This document shows, piece by piece, positions 38,065 to 47,211 of a DNA stretch of 64,000 bases (its first letter is position 1; every line of letters starts with the position of its first letter). The position numbers and the translations under genes were made by a program. The notes under the pieces were generated by a model that saw nothing but the letters and a program-made list of their open reading frames with translations, did not search any database and had not been told where the DNA came from. The stretch is from Burkholderiaceae bacterium DAT-1 (GTDB lineage: Bacteria > Pseudomonadota > Gammaproteobacteria > Burkholderiales > Chitinimonadaceae): contig JAHRBI010000001.1 in the NCBI GenBank assembly GCA_019084025.1, positions 607,505-671,504 on the forward strand. The letters are read 5' to 3'.

Positions 38065-38643
38065 TCAAACGTAAGCCATTCCGCGCTCGACATGGTCGAT
38101 CAGCGCGTGAATCACCTTGATATGAATTTCCTGAGTGCGATCTGCGTAGCCAAAGTGCGGCACGGTGACATCCACGTCCGCCTTGCCTTTCAGCTTGCCG
38201 CCATCCTTGCCAAGCAGCAGCACAACACGCATACCCTTGGCTCGTGCTGCTTCCACAGCACGGATGACATTGGCGGAATTACCGCTCGTAGTAATGCCGA
38301 CCAGCACATCGCCGGGCTGGCCGAAGGCTTCTACGGCACGGCTGAACACATGGTCGAAGCCGTAATCATTGCCGACGCAGCTGAGGTGCGAGGGATCGGA
38401 AATCGCCATGGCCGGCAGCGCCGGACGGTTGTCGCGATAGCGGCCGGTCAGTTCTTCGGCAAAATGCATGGCATCGCAATGCGAACCGCCATTGCCGCAG
38501 GCCAGCACTTTCTTGCCGGACTTGAACGCCTCGACCAGGACATCACCCGCCGCCGTCACCGACGCGAGAAAGGCCTCATCATTGCGCACGCGATCAAGCA
38601 GTGCAGCGGCCTCATCCAGATGGGCACGCAATGCCGCGCTCAT
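38065..38643 (-). CDS. gmhA: phosphoheptose isomerase (SIS domain)
   Basis: A 192-residue SIS-domain protein converting sedoheptulose 7-phosphate to D-glycero-D-manno-heptose 7-phosphate for LPS inner core. The core [21 protein letters not shown] with conserved residues, [13 protein letters not shown] and [18 protein letters not shown] match GmhA. A DiaA-type role is a lesser alternative because of shared fold. It lies between gatC (overlapping by four bases) and gatA, an unusual position. Confidence 0.88.
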   Translation of the reverse strand: MSAALRAHLDEAAALLDRVRNDEAFLASVTAAGDVLVEAFKSGKKVLACGNGGSHCDAMHFAEELTGRYRDNRPALPAMAISDPSHLSCVGNDYGFDHVFSRAVEAFGQPGDVLVGITTSGNSANVIRAVEAARAKGMRVVLLLGKDGGKLKGKADVDVTVPHFGYADRTQEIHIKVIHALIDHVERGMAYV

Positions 38644-38927
38644 TCAATCACCTTCGGCACCAGGAACAGGCCGTTTTCCACCTGTGGCGCCACAGCCTGG
38701 TAGGCTTCGCGGCGATTGGTTTCGCTCACCACGTCTTCGCGAAGACGCAGGGATACATCGCTGGCATGCGCCATCGGTTCGACGCCATCCGTATTCACGG
38801 CTTGCAATTGTTCAATCAGGCCAAGAATGCCATTCAGCTGCTGGCCGGTCGTGGCTACTTCTTCGTCGCTCAGGGCAATGCGAGCCAGGCGCGCAATGCG
38901 GCGAACGTCCGCTTCGTTCAGGGACAT
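38640..38927 (-). CDS. gatC: Asp-tRNA(Asn)/Glu-tRNA(Gln) amidotransferase subunit C
   Basis: A 95-residue chaperone-like subunit that stabilises GatA. The N-terminal helix ([22 protein letters not shown]), [21 protein letters not shown] and the C-terminal [10 protein letters not shown] are typical. The ATG at 38927 is 7 bases after GAGG; an upstream in-frame GTG at 38933 is less likely. First gene of gatC-gmhA-gatA-gatB, divergent from mreB. Confidence 0.96.
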   Translation of the reverse strand: MSLNEADVRRIARLARIALSDEEVATTGQQLNGILGLIEQLQAVNTDGVEPMAHASDVSLRLREDVVSETNRREAYQAVAPQVENGLFLVPKVIE

Positions 38928-39133
38928 GAACACACCTCGTCAGGAGCGCAAAAAATGACTGGTTTGCGCTTTAATCTTGTCATCGGCTTAGGGTAACATA
39001 TTGGGTTTGATCGTCCCAAGCCTGTCGATGTAGTTGGCTTACCCCAACTTGCCTGCAAGTCGTTGAAAATCAACACTTGAGGGCACTGCATGAAATTTGC
39101 AGGCACACCGCCAGATAACTGACTCGTGAGACA

Positions 39134-39210
39134 GTTGGGCATCAAATGGAATTTGTGGCAACGTGTCCATTCGGGATACGTTGCAGGAATGTGGCACTAA
39201 TGTGCCCAAC
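39134..39210 (+). promoter_or_regulatory. structured leader RNA candidate upstream of mreB
   Basis: In the 309-base gatC-mreB gap several helices nest: GTTGGGCA (39134-39141) with TGCCCAAC (39203-39210) closes the domain; CAAAT/ATTTG (39143-39155) and an 11-bp stem with loop ATTCG (39158-39184) lie inside; GGCAC/GTGCC (39193-39206) competes with the closing helix. The ATG of mreB is 27 bases downstream. No T-tract or tRNA T-loop is present. The rest of the gap (38928-39133) shows no gene. Confidence 0.5.
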
Positions 39211-39230
39211 AACACTGACGAACAGGTTAG

Positions 39231-40280
<1,050 letters not shown>

Positions 40281-40302
40281 GCGGGCATCTTGAATCGTGA
40301 AC

Positions 40303-40363
40303 GGCTGCACGGTGAGCACTCACCCTGCAGCCCGTTTCACTTTTCACATTTCACCTTTCACAC
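40303..40363 (+). promoter_or_regulatory. mreB-mreC intercistronic hairpin with four heptamer repeats
   Basis: GGCTGCA (40303-40309) pairs with TGCAGCC (40326-40332); inside, GGTGA (40311-40315) pairs with TCACC (40320-40324), with one C-C mismatch and a 4-base loop. It is followed by TTCAC at 40336, 40343, 40350 and 40357, an exact 7-base period. It may act as a partial attenuator or RNA-processing site that lowers mreCD relative to mreB. Confidence 0.5.
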
Positions 40364-40375
40364 TGTCCCGACACC

Positions 40376-41281
40376 ATGCAATCCACCAATCAACCGGCAT
40401 TCTTCAAGCAAGGCCCCAAGCCGCTGCACCGGTTCATGCTGTACGCCACCCTAAGCATCGTGCTTGTGGTCGTCGATCACCGGATGAATCTGATGTCGCC
40501 GGTGCGCAAGGTCGTGTCTGTCGCCCTGTATCCACTGCAATGGCTGGCTACCGCGCCCGTTGCAGGCGCACGCCAAGCTGCTGACTTCTTAAGCATGCAA
40601 GCAGTGCTGCTTAAAGAAAACCATCGCTTGCAGCAGGAAAAACTACAGGTCAATGCGCAACTCTTGCGCATGGATGCACTGGAGGTCGAAAACCGGCAAT
40701 TGCGTGCGCTGCTTGCTGTCCCACGTGCGCAGAATGGCAAGGGAATTCTGACCGAGGTGCTCTATTACGCGCGCGACCCATCTACTGCCAAGCTGATCGT
40801 AGACAGGGGTTCGAGTGATGGCATTGCGCCGGGCATGCCCGTCATCGATGTACAAGGTATCGCAGGTCAAGTCGTGCGCGTGCAACCGCTTACGTCTGAA
40901 GTGGAACTTGTGACAGACAACAATCATGCGGTGCCTATTCAGGTATTGCGTAGCGGCGTACGAGCAATCATCTACGGCAGAGGGCGACTGAAACCGCTGG
41001 AGGTGCAGTATATGCCCGCCAATGCAGACTTCCAGGTCGGCGATACCCTGGTCACCTCCGGCATTGATGGTATCTACCCGGCCGGCTTGCCGGTAGCGAA
41101 AGTTGCCAGTGTCGATCGGAGCTCCGACTTTGCGCGCATTACCTGCTCGCCGATCGCTGGTGTAGATCAGGGCCGCTTTTTGCTGGTACTGGACGAACAC
41201 CGGAAATTACCAGAAAAGCCGGTGGTTGAAATCGAAGAGCCCAAGCCCGGCAAGAAACGCAAACGCGGGGGAGAAGAGTGA
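40376..41281 (+). CDS. mreC: rod shape-determining protein MreC
   Basis: A 301-residue periplasmic protein with an N-terminal membrane segment (FMLYATLSIVLVVVDHRMN), a coiled coil (about residues 75-115, LLKENHRLQQEKLQVNAQLL) and the beta-rich MreC core (DRGSSDGIAPGMPVID, VTDNNHAVPIQVLRSG, GDTLVTSGIDGIYPAGLPVA). The Lys/Arg-rich tail (EPKPGKKRKRGGEE) is typical. It bridges MreB and PBP2. Its stop overlaps the mreD start (ATGA-type). Confidence 0.95.
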   Translation: MQSTNQPAFFKQGPKPLHRFMLYATLSIVLVVVDHRMNLMSPVRKVVSVALYPLQWLATAPVAGARQAADFLSMQAVLLKENHRLQQEKLQVNAQLLRMDALEVENRQLRALLAVPRAQNGKGILTEVLYYARDPSTAKLIVDRGSSDGIAPGMPVIDVQGIAGQVVRVQPLTSEVELVTDNNHAVPIQVLRSGVRAIIYGRGRLKPLEVQYMPANADFQVGDTLVTSGIDGIYPAGLPVAKVASVDRSSDFARITCSPIAGVDQGRFLLVLDEHRKLPEKPVVEIEEPKPGKKRKRGGEE

Positions 41282-41787
41282 TGTCGTCCTCACGTGAACT
41301 GCTCAAGCCCGTGAGCCTTGGTTACATCCTGTTTACCACGCTGCTGGCACTCTTATTCGCACTGATTCCCTGGAATCCCGTCATTCGCAGTGTGTTGCCG
41401 GACTGTGTCTTGTGGATACTGCTTTACTGGGGGTTACACCAGCCACGCCATGTCGGGCTGGGTTTTGCCTTTTTTCTTGGTATCGTACTCGATATTGGTG
41501 ATGCCAATATATTTGGTCAACATGCACTGGCTTACTGCACCGCGCTCTTCCTATGTCTGGAGCGTCGACGGCAGATTCTGGTGTTTCCGTCATGGCAGCA
41601 ATCTGTCTATATCGCGCCACTCATGCTGTTGAGTCAGGCGGTGATGTGGGCCATTCGCATGGCGACCGGCAGTCCCAATCCAGGAGGGGCCTATTTTATC
41701 GGCCCGATTTTTGCAGCTGGATTATGGCCTTTCCTGTGTCATTTTGTCCGCTGGCCACAACGCAAAGAAAAGCCCGCAGAATTATGA
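41278..41787 (+). CDS. mreD: rod shape-determining protein MreD
   Basis: A 169-residue inner-membrane protein with about five helices (YILFTTLLALLFALIPW, HVGLGFAFFLGIVLDIGDA, VYIAPLMLLSQAVMWAIRMA). The FFLGIVLDI segment is the usual MreD core. It overlaps mreC by 4 bases and mrdA by 4 bases. Confidence 0.92.
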   Translation: MMSSSRELLKPVSLGYILFTTLLALLFALIPWNPVIRSVLPDCVLWILLYWGLHQPRHVGLGFAFFLGIVLDIGDANIFGQHALAYCTALFLCLERRRQILVFPSWQQSVYIAPLMLLSQAVMWAIRMATGSPNPGGAYFIGPIFAAGLWPFLCHFVRWPQRKEKPAEL

Positions 41788-43727
41788 GCAGAATGGAACT
41801 GCGCAACGATCAACGAGAGCGCAATCACTTCCACTGGCGTCTGGTGACCGCACTGGGTATTGTGCTGCTGGCCATGTGCGTCCTGTTAGGGCGCTTTTTC
41901 TATCTGCAGGTCATCCAGCACGAGCTCTATCAGACCAGAGCCGAAGATAATCGCATCAAGCCCATGCCTATTCCGCCTTCGCGCGGCATCATTACCGATC
42001 GCAATGGGGTCGAACTCGCACGGAATTATTCGGCCTATACGCTGGAAATTACCCCATCCAAGGTCAGTAATCTGGATAAGGCCATCGATGATCTGGCCAG
42101 CGTGGTCGAGATCACGCCGAAGGATCGCCGACGCTTCAAAAAGCTGCTTGATGAAAGCAAGAACTTTGAATCTCTGCCAATCAAGAATCGTCTGACAGAT
42201 GAGGAAGTAGCAAAGTTTGCTGCGCAAAGCTTTCGTTTTCCCGGCATTGAAGTCAAGGCGCGCCTCTTCCGTCAATACCCAGGAGGGGAGTCAGCCTCGC
42301 ATCTGATCGGCTACATTGGACGCATCAACGATGCCGACAAAAAGCGCATCGATGAAGATGAGACACTCAAAGACAATTACAAAGGCACCGACCATATCGG
42401 CAAGTTCGGGATCGAATTGCAGTACGAAGAAGCACTGCATGGTAAAACCGGCTTTGAAATGGTCGAAGTGGATGTAGGCAATCGCGCAGTACGCAGTTTG
42501 CGGAAAGTTAAAGCAGTCAGTGGCAATAAGCTCGTACTGACAATTGACGCGAAATTGCAGCAGCTGGCCGAAGCCGCATTTGGTGATCATCGTGGCGCGC
42601 TGGTAGCGATCGATCCGAGCAATGGCGACGTACTGGCACTGGTATCACGTCCGGGCTTCGACCCCAATCTATTCGTCGACGGTATCGACCCGATCAGCTG
42701 GCGTGAACTGAATGACTCCGCAGATCGTCCGCTGAATAATCGCGCGATTCAAGGTACATATGCACCGGGTTCCACCTTCAAACCCTTTATGGCGCTGGCT
42801 GCACTGGAAACCGGAAAGCGTACGGCGCAATTTGGATTTAACGATCCCGGCTTCTTCGTGTTCGCCAATCATACCTGGCGCGATGACAAGAAGGGCGGTC
42901 ACGGCTGGGTCGACATGAAGACCTCGATCGTCCACTCATGCGATACCTATTATTACCAGCTAGCCATGGACATGGGCATCGATAACATTGCCCGCTTTAT
43001 GGCGCCATTTGGCTTTGGCCAGAAGTCCGGCGTCGATTTGCCCGGCGAAAAGAAAGGCGTGCTGCCTTCACCGGAATGGAAAGCCAAGGCCTTCCGTGAT
43101 CCACGCCAGAAAAAATGGTTTGGCGGCGACACCCCGAATATCGGGATTGGTCAGGGTTTCAACACGTACACCCCAATTCAGCTGGCGCAAGCCATGGCTA
43201 TCTTGTCCAATAACGGCCTGATTTTCCGCCCGCATCTGGTCAAATACATCGAAGACGCGGCCTCGGGCAAGCGCAACTACGTTGCACCGCAGCCTGTTGG
43301 CAAAATTGAACTCAAGCAGAGCAACGTCGACTTCATTAAAGACTCCATGGTGGGCGTGAATGTTGCGGGTACGGGCGCGCGTGCGTTTGCGAATGCAGGC
43401 TATGTCTCGGGCGGGAAAACGGGTACGGCGCAGGTGTTCAGCTTGAAAGGTGAAAAGTACAACGCCTCCAAGGTGGCCGCTCACTTGAAAGATAATGCCT
43501 GGTTCATTGCTTTTGCGCCTGCAGACAAACCCAAGATTGCGCTGGCTTTGATTGTGGAAAACGTGGGCTTTGGTGCCGAATTTGCCGCGCCGATTGCCCG
43601 GCGAGTGCTTGATTACTGGATGCTGGGCAAGCTGCCTGCTGAACCAGCCCCCATTGAGACACCGGCCAACCCTTACGATGCTTCCGATCCTGACACGGCC
43701 ACCCCGCATCCGGAGCAGGACCAATGA
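41784..43727 (+). CDS. mrdA: penicillin-binding protein 2
   Basis: A 647-residue class B transpeptidase for cell elongation. One N-terminal membrane segment (LVTALGIVLLAMCVLLGRFFY) is followed by the dimerisation/pedestal domain and the transpeptidase domain. Catalytic Ser330 in STFK (330-333), the SCD motif (Ser385-Asp387) and KTG at 545-547 are intact. The start at 41784 overlaps the mreD stop; a longer open frame reading back into mreD is not used. Confidence 0.97.
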   Translation: MSRMELRNDQRERNHFHWRLVTALGIVLLAMCVLLGRFFYLQVIQHELYQTRAEDNRIKPMPIPPSRGIITDRNGVELARNYSAYTLEITPSKVSNLDKAIDDLASVVEITPKDRRRFKKLLDESKNFESLPIKNRLTDEEVAKFAAQSFRFPGIEVKARLFRQYPGGESASHLIGYIGRINDADKKRIDEDETLKDNYKGTDHIGKFGIELQYEEALHGKTGFEMVEVDVGNRAVRSLRKVKAVSGNKLVLTIDAKLQQLAEAAFGDHRGALVAIDPSNGDVLALVSRPGFDPNLFVDGIDPISWRELNDSADRPLNNRAIQGTYAPGSTFKPFMALAALETGKRTAQFGFNDPGFFVFANHTWRDDKKGGHGWVDMKTSIVHSCDTYYYQLAMDMGIDNIARFMAPFGFGQKSGVDLPGEKKGVLPSPEWKAKAFRDPRQKKWFGGDTPNIGIGQGFNTYTPIQLAQAMAILSNNGLIFRPHLVKYIEDAASGKRNYVAPQPVGKIELKQSNVDFIKDSMVGVNVAGTGARAFANAGYVSGGKTGTAQVFSLKGEKYNASKVAAHLKDNAWFIAFAPADKPKIALALIVENVGFGAEFAAPIARRVLDYWMLGKLPAEPAPIETPANPYDASDPDTATPHPEQDQ

Positions 43728-44836
43728 TCCAATACCTCTGGCAAAAGCTGACCCATCCACTGGATAAGTGGCTGATGCTATTTCTCGGTCTGATCTTTTC
43801 GGTCAGTCTGATGACCTTGTATTCCGCCTCTGGCGGCGATTTGGACAAAGTATTCGGGAAACTGGCGTCCATGGCTGTGGCGTTCACTGCAATGTGGCTC
43901 GCCGCGCACCTCAAGCCCAACCAGCTGATGCGAATTGCCCTGCCCCTCTATATCCTGGGATTTATCTTACTGCTAGGCGTGGCGATCAAAGGGGATACGG
44001 TGAATGGCGCCAAGCGCTGGCTCAATATCGGCATTACACGCATTCAACCCTCGGAACTGATGAAGATCGCAGTGCCGATGACGCTTGCGTGGTTTTTCCA
44101 ACGCTTCGAATCACACCTGAATTGGCGACACTTTCTCGCAGCCGCCCTCATGATTGGGGCACCCGCCGGGCTGGTGGTAAAGCAACCTGATCTGGGGACT
44201 GGCATCCTGATTTCTGCTGCCGGTTTCTATGTGCTGTTCCTGGCAGGACTCTCATGGCGGGTTATTTTGCCGCTCATTCTAGCGGGCGTGATTGGTGGCT
44301 GGTTTGTGTCCGATGAGGGGCGTTGTACCAAAGTCTTCCGACAGTTTCAGTGCGATCGTGTCCAGATTCTGATCGACCCGGAAATCGATCCCCTAGGCAA
44401 GGGCTTCCACACCATTCAGGGCACCACAGCCGTGGGGTCTGGCGGGATCATCGGAAAGGGCTGGCAAAAGGGTACGCAATCACAACTGGGCTTTATTCCC
44501 GAACGCACCACTGACTTCATCTTCGCGGTATACAGCGAGGAGTTCGGTTTACTAGGCGGTCTTCTGCTGATTGTGCTGTACGTGTGCGTGATCGGTCGCG
44601 GCATGGTAATCGCGGCCAAGGCATCCACGCTTTTCGGACGATTGCTGGCGGGTGCCATCACGATGTCCTTCTTCACCTATGCCTTCGTCAATATGGGTAT
44701 GGTGTCGGGCATTCTGCCTGTTGTGGGCGTGCCACTTCCCTTGATTTCATACGGTGGCACAGCCATGCTGGCTATTATGATCGGCATGGGCATCCTGATG
44801 AGCATTCAGGGTGATCGCAAGCTCATGAAGCGTTAA
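43724..44836 (+). CDS. rodA: peptidoglycan glycosyltransferase RodA
   Basis: A 370-residue SEDS-family polymerase, partner of PBP2. About ten membrane helices are visible. Signature segments are GAKRWLNIGITRIQPSELMKI, APAGLVVKQPDLGTGILI with the catalytic-type Asp, VGSGGIIGKGWQKGTQSQL, PERTTDFIFAVYSEEFGL and the final GVPLPLISYGGTAML. It overlaps mrdA by 4 bases. Confidence 0.97.
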   Translation: MIQYLWQKLTHPLDKWLMLFLGLIFSVSLMTLYSASGGDLDKVFGKLASMAVAFTAMWLAAHLKPNQLMRIALPLYILGFILLLGVAIKGDTVNGAKRWLNIGITRIQPSELMKIAVPMTLAWFFQRFESHLNWRHFLAAALMIGAPAGLVVKQPDLGTGILISAAGFYVLFLAGLSWRVILPLILAGVIGGWFVSDEGRCTKVFRQFQCDRVQILIDPEIDPLGKGFHTIQGTTAVGSGGIIGKGWQKGTQSQLGFIPERTTDFIFAVYSEEFGLLGGLLLIVLYVCVIGRGMVIAAKASTLFGRLLAGAITMSFFTYAFVNMGMVSGILPVVGVPLPLISYGGTAMLAIMIGMGILMSIQGDRKLMKR

Positions 44837-44870
44837 TTCGCCCACAAAAAGCCAAAATGAGGGAACCGCC

Positions 44871-45863
44871 ATGCGTGGATTGCGCAGCCTGTCACTGTGT
44901 TCGACTCTGGTGCTTGCCGCTTGCGCAACCAGTCATTACACCCCACCAGTCACAGTTGCTCCTATAGCGCCGGACCCAAGCGCTCCGGCACAGATCGCAG
45001 GAAAGCCTGCTGTCCCGCCAGCCAAGCCGGGGCAATCGCTTAAATCGGGTAAGGGATACTACAAGGATGACGGCCCGATTGCCGACGTGCCCTTTGATCT
45101 GGATAGTCTGGAAGAACCCACGCCGCGACTGGAAGTATTGAACCGGTTTGCCAACAAGCCGTACACCGTGCTCGGCCAGACCTTTACCCCGATGACCGAC
45201 ATCAAGCCCTTTACGCAGCGCGGCGTGGCCAGTTGGTACGGGCGGAAATTCCATGGTCAGCGCACCTCAAGCGGCGAGCCCTACGATATGTTTCAGCTCA
45301 CCGCAGCCCATCCCACCTTGCCGATTCCCAGCTATGCGCGCGTCACCAATCTGCAGAGTGGCAAGTCAGTGGTGGTGCGGGTAAATGATCGCGGCCCTTT
45401 CCTGAAAGACCGCGTCATGGACTTATCCTATGCGGCTGCCTATCGGCTGGGATATCACGCAATCGGTAGCGCAGCCGTGCAGGTTGATCTGCTGATGGCG
45501 GATGGCAGGGAAACACCCGCACCTGTGCTATTGGCCTCAGCTGACCCACTGATGAAGGTACTCAAGCAGGATATCGCTCAGGATCAGGCGCCGCCACCCG
45601 CTATTCCTGCGGCTATTACCAGCGCAATCGGCCCAGATACCGTCTGGCTGCAGCTCGGTGCATTTTCTACTCAAGCTGCGGCAGACACCTTCAAAGCACG
45701 CGTCCAGAGTGATCTCGATTGGTTGAATGCCCCGGTCAGCGTTGTTCAGGGCGATAAGGTCTGGCGGGTGCGACTGGGACCGTATGACAACCGTGACAGT
45801 GCCAAAGGCATCATTACGCAGATTGCGGCAAGGAGCGGTTTGAAGCCGGTGATAGTCAGGTGA
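44871..45863 (+). CDS. rlpA: septal ring lytic transglycosylase RlpA
   Basis: A 330-residue outer-membrane lipoprotein. The lipobox is LAAC (Cys near 18). A linker leads to the double-psi beta-barrel (GVASWYGRKFHGQRTSSGE, VRVNDRGPFLKDRVMDLS) that cleaves denuded glycan. A C-terminal SPOR domain (about residues 250-330, WLQLGAFSTQAAADTFKARV) targets it to septal peptidoglycan. GAGGGAA precedes the ATG. Last gene of the operon, closed by a strong terminator. Confidence 0.94.
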   Translation: MRGLRSLSLCSTLVLAACATSHYTPPVTVAPIAPDPSAPAQIAGKPAVPPAKPGQSLKSGKGYYKDDGPIADVPFDLDSLEEPTPRLEVLNRFANKPYTVLGQTFTPMTDIKPFTQRGVASWYGRKFHGQRTSSGEPYDMFQLTAAHPTLPIPSYARVTNLQSGKSVVVRVNDRGPFLKDRVMDLSYAAAYRLGYHAIGSAAVQVDLLMADGRETPAPVLLASADPLMKVLKQDIAQDQAPPPAIPAAITSAIGPDTVWLQLGAFSTQAAADTFKARVQSDLDWLNAPVSVVQGDKVWRVRLGPYDNRDSAKGIITQIAARSGLKPVIVR

Positions 45864-45870
45864 GCCAACA

Positions 45871-45898
45871 AAAAAACGCACCCGAAGGTGCGTTTTTT
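45871..45898. terminator. bidirectional terminator between rlpA and the dehydrogenase gene
   Basis: AAAAAACGCACC and GGTGCGTTTTTT form a 12-bp palindromic stem with loop CGAA, with T-runs in both directions. It serves the convergent rlpA and dehydrogenase genes. Confidence 0.95.
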
Positions 45899-45915
45899 AC
45901 TTTCACAGGCCCGCA

Positions 45916-46947
45916 TCAACGCTTAAACCGCGCCTCAGCCACACGATCAGCCACTACAGCGGTGGACACCTGTTCAGCATCAGCGCGAGCAAAGACTTCA
46001 GCCAGCGTATCGCCAATGCGGCGGACATGGCCGTCGATTTCGTCTTCCGGCTTCTGGAAGTATTCGTAACACACCTTGATGATGCCACCGGCGTTGATCA
46101 CGAAGTCTGGTGCGTACAGGATGCCCTTGTTTCGCAATGCATCGCCAATATCCGGAGTAGCCAGCTGGTTATTGGCGGCACCGGCCACAATCTTGGCCTT
46201 CAGTCGCGACAGGGTGTCGGTGTTCAGCGTGGCGCCCAGTGCACACGGTGCATAGATATCGCACTGTACGTCATAAATACGATCCGGATCGACAATTTCG
46301 GCGCCCAGTTCGGTACGTGCGCGTTCCAGCGCAGCCGTATCGATATCGCTAACGATCAGCTTCGCACCGGCTTCTTTGAGGCGGCGAGCATAGTCGTAAC
46401 CCACGTGGCCCAGACCTTGCAGCGCCACGATCAGGCCTTCCATGGAGTCACGCTTGAGGTGGTGGCGAACAGCCGCCTGCGCACCAACAAAACAGCCCAG
46501 CGCAGTGTAGGGAGACGGATCGCCATTGTCGCCCAGACCAGCCACATAGCGGGTCTTGCCGGCGACGTAGGCCATATCGACCGGACTGGTGCCCACATCT
46601 TCAGCGGTCACATAGCGGCCAGCCAGACGATCCAGCGCCTCACCCAGTGCTTCGAAGAGTGCCGGCGTCTTGTCGGTTTTCGGATTGCCGATGATCACGC
46701 TCTTGCCGCCGCCAATGGGCAGACCGGCAACGGCGTTCTTGTAAGTCATGCCGCGCGAGAGGCGCAGTACGTCAGTCACGGCCGCCTGTTCGCTGGCGTA
46801 AGACCACATGCGGCAGCCGCCCATGGCCGGGCCGAGGTTGGTATTGTGGACCGCGATGATGGCTTTCAGGCCACTTTTGGCTTCACTGACGAATACGACT
46901 TGCTCATGGTCGTCGAAATTCGGCTCGGAAAAAACGAATGTGCTCAT
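45916..46947 (-). CDS. Glu/Leu/Phe/Val dehydrogenase (leucine dehydrogenase-like)
   Basis: A 343-residue amino-acid dehydrogenase. The catalytic Lys is in [20 protein letters not shown]; the NAD-binding fold reads [23 protein letters not shown] with an Asp after it (SDIDTAAL). [11 protein letters not shown] and [15 protein letters not shown] are family motifs. Length (about 340-370) fits leucine/valine dehydrogenases, using NAD to deaminate branched-chain amino acids. The start at 46947 follows GGAG. A CGCCGGC/GCCGGCG inverted repeat (47040-47062) lies upstream. Confidence 0.88.
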   Translation of the reverse strand: MSTFVFSEPNFDDHEQVVFVSEAKSGLKAIIAVHNTNLGPAMGGCRMWSYASEQAAVTDVLRLSRGMTYKNAVAGLPIGGGKSVIIGNPKTDKTPALFEALGEALDRLAGRYVTAEDVGTSPVDMAYVAGKTRYVAGLGDNGDPSPYTALGCFVGAQAAVRHHLKRDSMEGLIVALQGLGHVGYDYARRLKEAGAKLIVSDIDTAALERARTELGAEIVDPDRIYDVQCDIYAPCALGATLNTDTLSRLKAKIVAGAANNQLATPDIGDALRNKGILYAPDFVINAGGIIKVCYEYFQKPEDEIDGHVRRIGDTLAEVFARADAEQVSTAVVADRVAEARFKR

Positions 46948-47211
46948 ACTGTCTCCATACAGCGGCGATACGGGTGATCCCCCCGCTTTCACCATGCTGC
47001 AACTTCCTGTTTGTGTTTGGTTTTCGGTAGAAAACCCCTCGCCGGCAAGGGTAATGCCGGCGGCGCGTAATGGTAGCGCGGATTATCTGATTCGTCTTGG
47101 TGGAAAGACGAATGTACAGACGCTGCGCATTTTGTTACACCTTGCTCATTGACTGGCTACGCGGCAGGCCGCACGATACGGCGCGCAATATATATTGTCG
47201 AGGATTTTTGC

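Noticed and set aside
36587..38074. Long open frame (495 codons) opposite gatA
   Set aside because: Same reasoning; gatA is complete on the other strand.
39134..39210. tRNA-like gene before mreB (7-bp acceptor-like helix, 77 bases)
   Set aside because: No T-loop GTTCGA-type sequence, no D-loop GG, and the last stem overlaps the closing helix. Kept only as a structured leader.
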